Of a DNA stretch of 13,998 nucleotides, positions 8,291 through 13,998 are shown one piece after another. Position 1 is the stretch's first letter. Each line of letters opens with the position of its first letter. The position numbers were made by a program, and so were the translations under genes. The notes below the pieces were generated by a model that did not search any database, had not been told where the DNA came from, and saw only the letters and a program-made list of their open reading frames with translations. Source of the stretch: Eubacteriales Family XIII. Incertae Sedis bacterium (lineage in GTDB: Bacteria; Bacillota; Clostridia; Peptostreptococcales; Anaerovoracaceae); NCBI GenBank assembly GCA_031283865.1, contig JAITAX010000272.1:1-13998 (forward strand), written 5' to 3'.

Positions 8291-8872
8291 TTAGACGTCC
8301 TTGCCTGCTTTTTGTTCCAGCCACATGCGCCGCAAATTGCCGCGGGCCCTGTTGATTCTCGACTTCACGGTGCCGAGCGAGGCGTCTAAGATCACGCTGA
8401 TCTCCTCGTAGCTCAGATTGCGTATATCCCTGAGTATGATGACGTCCTTGTGATCGGGCGGAAGCATATCCACGCAGCGCAGCAGTTCCGAAGCCAGCTC
8501 CGACATCACGACCGCGTCCTCCGGCCCGGGTTCGAGATCGGGAAACTCCCGCATGTAGTCCCCGTCGTCCCCGCCCGTGTACAGGCTGTCGTTCAGCTTG
8601 TACTTCTCGTTCTTGCGCAGCATGTCCTTGCAGGTGTTGACCGTGATGCGGTGCACCCAGGTGTCGAAGCGGCTGTCGCCCTTGAAGCTGTTCAGGTTTT
8701 TGTATATCTTTATAAAACTCTCTTGGAGCGCGTCCAGCGCGTCGTTCTCGTTGCGCATATATTGAAAGGCGATGTTCCACGCCTTTTTTTTGCAAGACAA
8801 AATCAGAGCCTCAAAGCTGCTCTCGTTGCCGTTTTTCGCCTCTTCTATCAGCTGCCATTCCTCCGCTGCCAT
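8291..8872 (-). CDS. ECF-family RNA polymerase sigma factor (sigma-70 group 4)
   Basis: This roughly 193-residue protein has the two-domain ECF layout. The sigma-2 region runs from SFEALILSCKKKAWNIAFQYM through DALDALQESFIKIYKNL to FDTWVHRITVNTCKDMLRK. After an acidic linker (PDLEPGPED) comes the sigma-4 region, with LPPDHKDVIILRDI, LSYEEISVIL and the helix-turn-helix ending GTVKSRINRARGNLRRMW. It should direct RNA polymerase to stress promoters once released by the anti-sigma factor encoded next. Two adjacent ATGs (8875 and 8872) follow an AAAGGG site. The second has the better spacing, so I chose it, and a start at 8875 adds one residue. The frame continues 18 codons further, but that stretch runs back through the 5' leader of the predicted transcript. 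A sigma-A-like promoter lies about 50 bases upstream. No sequence feature identifies the stimulus. Confidence 0.93.
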   Translation of the reverse strand: MAAEEWQLIEEAKNGNESSFEALILSCKKKAWNIAFQYMRNENDALDALQESFIKIYKNLNSFKGDSRFDTWVHRITVNTCKDMLRKNEKYKLNDSLYTGGDDGDYMREFPDLEPGPEDAVVMSELASELLRCVDMLPPDHKDVIILRDIRNLSYEEISVILDASLGTVKSRINRARGNLRRMWLEQKAGKDV

Positions 8873-8889
8873 CATCGCCCTTTCGCGGT

Positions 8890-8918
8890 TTGCCAAAATG
8901 AAACATAGGGTGTATAAT
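8890..8918 (+). promoter_or_regulatory. Predicted sigma-A promoter for the PHP phosphoesterase gene
   Basis: The -35 box TTGCCA lies at 8890-8895 and the -10 box TATAAT at 8913-8918, with the optimal 17-bp spacer. The predicted start of transcription is about 8925, giving a leader of about 40 bases. That leader carries AAGGAGG at 8948-8954, ahead of the ATG at 8965. Confidence 0.75.
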
Positions 8919-8931
8919 AAAAACCTCAATC

Positions 8932-8961
8932 ATTATAGCACAATTCCAAGGAGGCTGTAAA
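8932..8961 (-). promoter_or_regulatory. Predicted sigma-A promoter for the ECF sigma/anti-sigma/polA run
   Basis: On the minus strand the -35 box TTTACA is at 8961-8956 and the -10 box TATAAT at 8937-8932, with an 18-bp spacer. The predicted start is about 8925, giving a leader of about 50 bases before the sigma gene. The spacer contains the Shine-Dalgarno site of the divergent gene (8948-8954). The motif looks like a housekeeping promoter and not like an ECF-type GAAC/CGT promoter, so autoregulation by the sigma factor is not evident here. Confidence 0.7.
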
Positions 8962-8964
8962 CAA

Positions 8965-9753
8965 ATGTACGATTACCACACGCACTCGTCTTTCTCCGCC
9001 GATTCGGACGAGGCGCTCGAGGTCATGCTCCTGCGCGCGATCTCGCTCGGCATAAAGGAGTACGCCGTCACGGACCACTACGATCCGGACTACCGCAACG
9101 AGGCGTATCGTTTTGAATTGGACCGCGCGCTTTACACGCGGGAACTGGAACGCCTCGCCGGGAAATACAGCGCGGAAATCAAGCTGATTAAGGGACTTGA
9201 AATCGGGATACAGCACGATGTGACGGAGGCCTGCCTCGCGATGACGGGCACCTACCCTTTTGACTTCATCATAGGTTCTTTCCACTGCGCGGAGGGTTTT
9301 GAGATCTGCGCCCCCGAATACGCCGAAAGGCGCGCAGAGGAGCTGTACAGGGGCTTCTACGGCTATATGCTGCAATGCCTCGGGCTGTACAAGGACTATG
9401 ACGTACTCGGCCACTTCAACGTGATCGACCGCTACGCGGCGCACATCCCGGAGGACGAGGTCTACCGCGACCTCGTGGAGGACATCGTGCGGCTCTTGGT
9501 CGCCGACGGCAAGGGCATCGAGATCAACACCTCCTGCTTTCGCTACGGCATGGGCGAGCGGACCACGCCCACAGCGGACATGCTGCGGCTCTACGTCAAG
9601 GCGGGCGGCGAAATCGTGACAATCGGCTCCGACGCCCATCGCGTCCGGGACGTGGGCTTCATGCTCGACCGCGCCGTCCTCATGGCGCGCGAAGCGGGAT
9701 TAAAATACCTCGCGACCTTTGAAAATCGCGAGGTTAAGTTTGTAAAGATATAG
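8965..9753 (+). CDS. PHP-domain phosphoesterase, histidinol-phosphatase (HisJ/HisK) family
   Basis: This 262-residue cytoplasmic protein has the metal-binding motifs of the PHP superfamily in order: HTH (H5, H7), TDHYD (H38), KGLEIG (E79), GSFH (H107), GHFNVIDRY (H150) and GSDAH (D223, H225). Motif layout and length match the monofunctional histidinol-phosphatase group, about 260-270 residues, which removes phosphate from L-histidinol phosphate in histidine synthesis. No other his gene is nearby, and related PHP proteins act on other phosphoesters, so the substrate is inferred from family alone. The start at 8965 is supported by AAGGAGG at 8948-8954, 10 bases upstream, and by the promoter at 8890-8918. 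It is divergent from the sigma gene and convergent with dnaJ. Confidence 0.88.
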   Translation: MYDYHTHSSFSADSDEALEVMLLRAISLGIKEYAVTDHYDPDYRNEAYRFELDRALYTRELERLAGKYSAEIKLIKGLEIGIQHDVTEACLAMTGTYPFDFIIGSFHCAEGFEICAPEYAERRAEELYRGFYGYMLQCLGLYKDYDVLGHFNVIDRYAAHIPEDEVYRDLVEDIVRLLVADGKGIEINTSCFRYGMGERTTPTADMLRLYVKAGGEIVTIGSDAHRVRDVGFMLDRAVLMAREAGLKYLATFENREVKFVKI

Positions 9754-9784
9754 ACAGTTCGACTTTGTCTTGCCCAAAATCAGA

Positions 9785-9799
9785 GCGCGAAGCGCGTTT
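9785..9799. terminator. Weak hairpin between convergent genes
   Basis: In the 45-bp gap between the PHP gene and dnaJ, GCGC (9785-9788) and GCGC (9792-9795) can form a short stem around GAA, followed by TTT on the plus strand. On the minus strand an interrupted T-run follows (9776-9780). The stem is only 4 bp, so it is at best a weak two-way terminator. Confidence 0.25.
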
Positions 9800-10965
9800 C
9801 AACTGAATATATCCCGCACCGTGTCAGAAAAGCTCTTGCGCTTGGGATAGGTTTCGCTGCTCGTATCCTTTTTGGACACCTCGTCTAACTTCTTCAAAAG
9901 CTTTCGTTCCTCTCCGCTCAGCTTGGTGGGAACCTCCAAGGTCACGGTCACATAGAGATCCCCCGTCCTGCCCGTATGCAGGGAACGTATGCCCTTGCCT
10001 TTCAGCCGGAACACCGTGCCGGACTGCGTGCCGGGCGGAATCTTGTACGTCACCTTTTCGGAAAGCGTCGGGACGGTGATGCTGTCGCCGAGGACCGCCT
10101 GCGCGTAGGTGATCGGGATGTCCAGCAGCAGGTTGCTTCCTTTCCGCTCGAAGAGCCTGTGCGCGGATACGGAGATCACGACGTAGAGGTCTCCCGCAGG
10201 ACCGCCCAAGGCGCCGGGTTCCCCCTGCCCCTCCAGCTTGACGACCGAATCATTGTCCACCCCGGCGGGGATATCCACGGACAGCGTGATTTCCTTGCGC
10301 ATCTTACCGCTGCCGCTGCATTTCTTGCACGGATTCTCAATCACTTCGCCCGTACCGCCGCATTTGGAACAGGGGGAGACGTTCACAAACTGCCCGAAAG
10401 GGCTTCTCTGCTGCGTCCGAACCTCGCCCGTGCCGCCGCAGCTCGAACACTTTATGCGCGACGTGCCGCCGGCGGCGCCCGTGCCGTTGCACGCGTCGCA
10501 GGCGACGTGCTTGTTGAGCGTGATATGCTTCTTCACGCCGAAAGCCGCTTCGTCAAAGCTGATGCGGATATTCTTCTGAACGTCAGGACCCTTTCGCGGC
10601 CCGTTTCGCCTGCGCGACGAAGCAGAGCCGCCGCCGAACATGCCGCCGAAGAGATCGCCGAACAGGTCTTCGAAGCCGCCTCCGCCGCCTCCGCCGAAAC
10701 CGCCAAAGCCCGCGCCGCCGCCAAAACCCGCGTTCGGGTCGACGCCGGCGTGTCCAAACCTGTCGTAGCGGTCTTTCTTCTCGGGATCGGACAGCACGCC
10801 GTAAGCCTCGTTGACCTCTTTGAACTTCTCTTCGGCCTCCTTGTTGCCCGGGTTCTTGTCCGGGTGATACTGCATGGCGAGCTTTCGGAAAGCTTTCTTT
10901 ATATCCGCCTCCGCCGCGCCCTTTTTCAGGCCAAGAACCTCGTAATAATCCCTCTTTTCCGCCAT
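9799..10965 (-). CDS. dnaJ: Chaperone protein DnaJ (Hsp40)
   Basis: This 388-residue protein is a full-length class I J-protein that binds unfolded substrates and stimulates DnaK's ATPase. The J domain carries the essential HPD at 34-36. A Gly/Phe-rich linker spans about 78-115. Four CxxCxGxG zinc repeats follow, with cysteines at 156/159, 173/176, 199/202 and 213/216. The C-terminal substrate-binding and dimerisation region then runs to the end. The ATG lies 3 bases after the dnaK stop codon. The only ribosome site I see is an AAGGCGG inside the end of dnaK, 11 bases from the ATG, so its translation is probably coupled to dnaK. It is the last gene of the heat-shock operon. Confidence 0.98.
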   Translation of the reverse strand: MAEKRDYYEVLGLKKGAAEADIKKAFRKLAMQYHPDKNPGNKEAEEKFKEVNEAYGVLSDPEKKDRYDRFGHAGVDPNAGFGGGAGFGGFGGGGGGGFEDLFGDLFGGMFGGGSASSRRRNGPRKGPDVQKNIRISFDEAAFGVKKHITLNKHVACDACNGTGAAGGTSRIKCSSCGGTGEVRTQQRSPFGQFVNVSPCSKCGGTGEVIENPCKKCSGSGKMRKEITLSVDIPAGVDNDSVVKLEGQGEPGALGGPAGDLYVVISVSAHRLFERKGSNLLLDIPITYAQAVLGDSITVPTLSEKVTYKIPPGTQSGTVFRLKGKGIRSLHTGRTGDLYVTVTLEVPTKLSGEERKLLKKLDEVSKKDTSSETYPKRKSFSDTVRDIFS

Positions 10966-10968
10966 TTC

Positions 10969-12861
10969 TTATTCGTCCGCCTTGCCGCCGTCCGCTTTCT
11001 CGTCGTTCACGACCTCATAGTCCGCGTCCACGACGTTGCCCGGGGCGGGTTCGTCCTCCTGCTGCGGCGCACCGCCTGCGCCGCCCATGCCGTCCGCGCC
11101 GGGACCCGCGCCGCCCGCCGCCTGCGCCTGTTGCTCGTACATCTTCGCGGAAATCGTGTGAAACTCGCTTGTGAGCGTCTCCGTCCGCTGTTTTATCTCG
11201 CTGAGGTTTCCGCTTTCAAGCGCCCGCGAAAGCGCGTCCTTGGCCTCCGTAATGCGATTCTTCTCTTCCTCCGAAAGCTTGCCCTCCAAGGCTTTCAGGG
11301 ATTTTTCCGTCTCGTACACAAGCGTTTCGGCCTGATTCTTCGCGTCGATTTCTTCTTTTCGCTGCTTGTCCTCGGCGGCGTACTGCTCCGCCTCCTTGAC
11401 TTTCGCCTTGATCTCATCGTCGGACAGCTTCGTGGAGGAGGTGATCGTGATCCGCTGCTCCTTGCCCGTGCCGAGGTCTTTCGCGCTGACGTTCACGATG
11501 CCGTTCGCGTCGATGTCGAAAGTGACTTCGATCTGCGGCATACCGCGCGGCGCGGGCGGGATGCCGGACAGTTGAAACCTGCCGAGCGTGATGTTGCCGG
11601 CGGCCATCTCGCGCTCGCCCTGCATGACGTGTATGTCCACGGCGGACTGGTTGTCCGCTGCCGTCGAGAATATCTGGCTCTTCTTCGTCGGAATCGTCGT
11701 GTTCCGCTCGATGAGCCGCGTCGCGACGCCGCCAAGGGTTTCGATTGAGAGCGACAGCGGCGTTACGTCGAGCAGCAGCACGTCATGCACCTCGCCCGTC
11801 AGCACGCCGGCCTGTATGGCCGCGCCGACCGCAACGCATTCGTCGGGGTTGATGCCCTTGAAAGGTTCCTTGTCCGTGATCTTCTTGACAGCCGCCTGCA
11901 CGGCCGGTATGCGCGTGGAACCGCCGACCAAGATCACCTTGTTGATGTCGCTGTTCGTGATGCCGGCGTCGGCCAGCGCTTTCCGCATGGGTTCGACGGT
12001 CTTCTCCACGAGATCGGCTGTGAGCTGGTCGAACTTGGCCCGCGTCACGTCCGTGTTCAGATGCAGGGGTCCGTCTTGGTTCACGGTGATGAAAGGCAGG
12101 TTTATATTCGTCGTCTGGGAACTGGAAAGCTCTTTCTTCGCTTTCTCCGCGGCCTCTTTCAGCCGCTGCAAGGCCATCTTGTCCTTGCGCAGGTCGACGC
12201 CGTTCTCCCGTGCAAACGTATCGGCTATGAAGTTCATCAGCGCCTCGTCGAAATCGTCGCCGCCGAGCTTGTTGTTGCCGTTCGTAGCCAGCACCTCGAA
12301 CACGCCGTCGCCGAGTTCCAGCACGGAGACGTCGAAAGTACCGCCGCCGAGATCGTAGACGAGTATCTTGTGGTGATCCGCGTCCTTGTCGAGTCCGTAG
12401 GCCAGCGAGGCGGCTGTGGGTTCGTTGATGATGCGCTTCACGTCCAGACCCGCGATCTTGCCCGCGTCTTTCGTGGCCTGCTTCTGGCTGTCCGTGAAGT
12501 AGGCCGGCACCGTAATCACGGCCTCCGTGACCTTTTCGCCGAGATAAGCCTCCGCATCGGCCTTGAGTTTAGCCAGAATCATCGCGGAAATATCCTGCGG
12601 CGTATAGGTCTTGCCGTCGATTTCGATTTTATATCCGGTTCCCATTTGCCTCTTTATGGAGGAAATGGTTCTGTCAGGGTTCGTGATCGCCTGACGCTTC
12701 GCGGTTTCGCCCACGAGGCGCTCTCCGTTCTTTGCAAATCCCACGACAGAGGGGGTCGTTCTGTTGCCCTCCGCGTTTGGAATGACGCCCGGTTCGCCGC
12801 CCTCCAGCACGGAAACGCACGAGTTTGTGGTTCCAAGGTCTATTCCGATTACCTTACCCAT
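10969..12861 (-). CDS. dnaK: Chaperone protein DnaK (Hsp70)
   Basis: This is the 630-residue ATP-dependent chaperone at the centre of the DnaK-DnaJ-GrpE cycle. The nucleotide-binding domain begins GIDLGTTNSCVSV and includes YDLGGGTFDVSVLELGDG and ILVGGSTRIPAVQ. The interdomain linker is VLLLDV at about 361-366. The substrate-binding beta part (about 367-480) and helical lid follow. The tail is Gly/Ala-rich, then acidic, ending in DGGKADE. Between KRQMGTGYKIEIDGK and YTPQDISAMI it lacks the extra segment found in proteobacterial DnaK, a feature of Gram-positive homologues. The start at 12861 is preceded by AAAGGAGAAG. It sits 63 bases after grpE. I saw no CIRCE operator in that gap, so control presumably comes from upstream of hrcA, outside the window. 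Confidence 0.99.
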   Translation of the reverse strand: MGKVIGIDLGTTNSCVSVLEGGEPGVIPNAEGNRTTPSVVGFAKNGERLVGETAKRQAITNPDRTISSIKRQMGTGYKIEIDGKTYTPQDISAMILAKLKADAEAYLGEKVTEAVITVPAYFTDSQKQATKDAGKIAGLDVKRIINEPTAASLAYGLDKDADHHKILVYDLGGGTFDVSVLELGDGVFEVLATNGNNKLGGDDFDEALMNFIADTFARENGVDLRKDKMALQRLKEAAEKAKKELSSSQTTNINLPFITVNQDGPLHLNTDVTRAKFDQLTADLVEKTVEPMRKALADAGITNSDINKVILVGGSTRIPAVQAAVKKITDKEPFKGINPDECVAVGAAIQAGVLTGEVHDVLLLDVTPLSLSIETLGGVATRLIERNTTIPTKKSQIFSTAADNQSAVDIHVMQGEREMAAGNITLGRFQLSGIPPAPRGMPQIEVTFDIDANGIVNVSAKDLGTGKEQRITITSSTKLSDDEIKAKVKEAEQYAAEDKQRKEEIDAKNQAETLVYETEKSLKALEGKLSEEEKNRITEAKDALSRALESGNLSEIKQRTETLTSEFHTISAKMYEQQAQAAGGAGPGADGMGGAGGAPQQEDEPAPGNVVDADYEVVNDEKADGGKADE

Positions 12862-12924
12862 TTCTCTTCTCCTTTATCATTCATTGGCGTCAGTCTGTTT
12901 GTAACTGAAACATTTATTGCGGCG

Positions 12925-13605
12925 TCATTGCGCGACCTTAACCATCGCCGGCCGGATTACGCGGTCCCTCAGCCTGTATCCCTTGTTGAGAACCGCGCTG
13001 ACCTTGCCGCTTTCGTGTGCTTCCGTGGCTTCCATCATGACCGCGTTGTGAATCGCGGGGTCAAACTCTTCGCCGAGACTCTGTATCTCCTCGACGCCGT
13101 TTTTTTGAAGAATGTCCTGCAACTGCCTGAAAATCAGCTCCATGCCTTTCACGAAGCCCTCCTCCTGCGCCGCTGCGTCGCCTTGGGCCTCAAGCGCCCG
13201 TTCAAAGTTGTCGAGCACGCCGAGGAGATCAACGGCAAACTTCTCGTTGGCGTAGGCGTAGACCTCGCTCTTTTCCTTTTCGACGCGGCGCTTGTAATTT
13301 TGAAAATCCGCCGCGAGGCGCATGTACTTGGCGTCCGGCTCTTCCTCCTGCGCGCTCTGCGCGTCGGCGGCTTCCGCGTTCTGCGCGGCTTCGCCGGCTT
13401 CCGCGCCCTGCGCAGACTGCGCACCTGCGGCGGAATCCTGTTTCGCCTCGTGCTGCGCCGCCGTTTTTTTCGCCTTTTCGGCCTCCGCACCCGCGTCTTC
13501 TCGCGCGTCGGACGCGCGATTCGTTGCCTTTTCGCCCTCTGCGACGCCTTTCTTCGCGGCGGTCTTGGGTGGCGTGCCTGCGGGCTTTGCCTTCATCGTT
13601 GTCAT
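12925..13605 (-). CDS. grpE: Nucleotide exchange factor GrpE
   Basis: This 226-residue protein is the exchange factor that releases ADP from DnaK. Residues 1-90 are a disordered Ala/Lys/Glu/Gln-rich tail containing three tandem 9-residue units near 65-90 (AQGAEAGEA, AQNAEAADA, AQSAQEEEP). The conserved part starts at about 92 with the long dimerising helix (MRLAADFQNYKRR, AVDLLGVLDNFERAL). It ends in the DnaK-contacting beta domain (EEFDPAIHNAVM, VLNKGYRLRDRVIRPAMVKV). The AGGAGGG ribosome site at 13611-13617 directly abuts the hrcA stop codon and lies 5 bases from the ATG at 13605. Another ATG 4 bases upstream (13609) is in a different frame. A second in-frame ATG at 13596 is too far from the site to be preferred. 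Confidence 0.97.
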   Translation of the reverse strand: MTTMKAKPAGTPPKTAAKKGVAEGEKATNRASDAREDAGAEAEKAKKTAAQHEAKQDSAAGAQSAQGAEAGEAAQNAEAADAQSAQEEEPDAKYMRLAADFQNYKRRVEKEKSEVYAYANEKFAVDLLGVLDNFERALEAQGDAAAQEEGFVKGMELIFRQLQDILQKNGVEEIQSLGEEFDPAIHNAVMMEATEAHESGKVSAVLNKGYRLRDRVIRPAMVKVAQ

Positions 13606-13615
13606 ACATTCCCTC

Positions 13616-13998
13616 CTATGGCAAATTAAAACTCTTGCTCAGATTGTCCGTGATGTATTCGATCACGGATGTCACCTTGTCGTACTTCATGCGCGTCGGG
13701 CCGATGACGCCCAACTTCCCGATGAGCTTTCCGTTGATGTGATAGGTGGCCGTGATTAGGCTGCAATCCTGCATAAGCCCCTCTTTGTTCTCGGCGCCGA
13801 TTGTTATGATGACGCCCTCGTCACGGTTCACAAGCACATCCGTGAAATTCTTCCTTTGGTGTACCATTTCGAGAAACATCTTCGCCCGTTCGAGATTGTT
13901 GTACTCGGGGATGGAGAATATGTTTGTAAGGCCGTCGAAGTACAGGTTGATGTCGAGCATACTTTCAAGCGTCTTGATGAAGTTCGGCATGATGTGCT
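13616..13998 (-). CDS. hrcA: Heat-inducible transcription repressor HrcA (C-terminal part)
   Basis: The frame is open to the window edge, so the N-terminal two-thirds, including the winged-helix DNA-binding domain, is missing; 126 residues are visible. The segments FDGLTNIFSIPEY, EGVIITIGAEN, DCSLITATYHINGKLIGKLGVIGPTRMKYDKV and the final VIEYITDNLSK are typical of the HrcA C-terminus. HrcA represses class I heat-shock operons by binding the CIRCE operator. Its position as first gene before grpE fits, and the CIRCE site would lie outside this window. Ten bases separate its stop from the grpE start. An in-frame ATG at 13990 is internal and not a start. Confidence 0.95.
   Translation of the reverse strand, partial: HIMPNFIKTLESMLDINLYFDGLTNIFSIPEYNNLERAKMFLEMVHQRKNFTDVLVNRDEGVIITIGAENKEGLMQDCSLITATYHINGKLIGKLGVIGPTRMKYDKVTSVIEYITDNLSKSFNLP

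Noticed and set aside
5973..8389. Long plus-strand frames opposite polA and the anti-sigma gene
   Set aside because: They are Arg-rich shadow translations that cross real gene boundaries on the other strand.
9976..11748. Open frame of 590 codons on the plus strand opposite dnaJ and dnaK
   Set aside because: It is antisense to two unmistakable genes. Long antisense frames opposite dnaK are a known artefact of GC-rich codon use and have been misannotated before. It spans a gene boundary and shows no recognisable motif.
12862..12924. Possible CIRCE operator before dnaK
   Set aside because: I looked for TTAGCACTC with its inverted copy 9 bases away in the 63-base gap and did not find it.
11785..13629. 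Open frame of 614 codons on the plus strand opposite dnaK and grpE
   Set aside because: Same artefact: Arg/Leu/Val-rich, no domain, and it runs across the dnaK-grpE gap and both genes.

Overview
The window is a gene-dense, GC-rich stretch of a bacterial chromosome, most likely from a Firmicute of the class Clostridia. The evidence is the hrcA-grpE-dnaK-dnaJ order of the class I heat-shock operon, a DnaK that lacks the extra segment seen in proteobacterial DnaK after its 'KRQMG' motif, strong AAGGAGG-type Shine-Dalgarno sites, and sigma-A-type promoters. A finer placement, such as a high-GC Christensenellales-like lineage, is only a guess. No rRNA, tRNA, CRISPR array, insertion sequence or phage gene was seen. 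No gap between genes exceeds about 135 bases.

Layout. (1) 1-2058, plus strand: the 3' part of a large MalT-like LuxR-family regulator whose start lies outside the window. (2) 2111-8872, minus strand: a run of five co-oriented genes. In order of transcription they are an ECF sigma factor, its membrane anti-sigma factor, DNA polymerase I (polA), dephospho-CoA kinase (coaE) and an oligopeptide-type solute-binding lipoprotein. (3) 8873-8964: a 92-bp divergent control region with two good sigma-A-like promoters that face each other and are predicted to start at about the same base pair. (4) 8965-9753, plus strand: a PHP-family phosphoesterase resembling histidinol phosphatase. (5) 9799-13998, minus strand: the heat-shock operon in the order hrcA (3' part only), grpE, dnaK, dnaJ.

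How the genes work together. HrcA represses the chaperone operon, and DnaK, DnaJ and GrpE form the Hsp70 folding cycle. The sigma and anti-sigma pair is a typical envelope-stress switch: a zinc-binding cytoplasmic domain, one membrane segment and a long outer region. polA begins 14 bases after the anti-sigma gene and coaE overlaps polA by 4 bases. A replication/repair polymerase and the last CoA-biosynthesis enzyme therefore appear to be co-transcribed with the stress switch. The orphan binding lipoprotein closes the run, and no transporter permease or ATPase is seen nearby.

No wholly new system is evident. The most interesting signals are regulatory: the face-to-face promoters at 8890-8961, the mutually exclusive hairpins between the sigma and anti-sigma genes (8251-8287), and the stress-switch/polA gene order.
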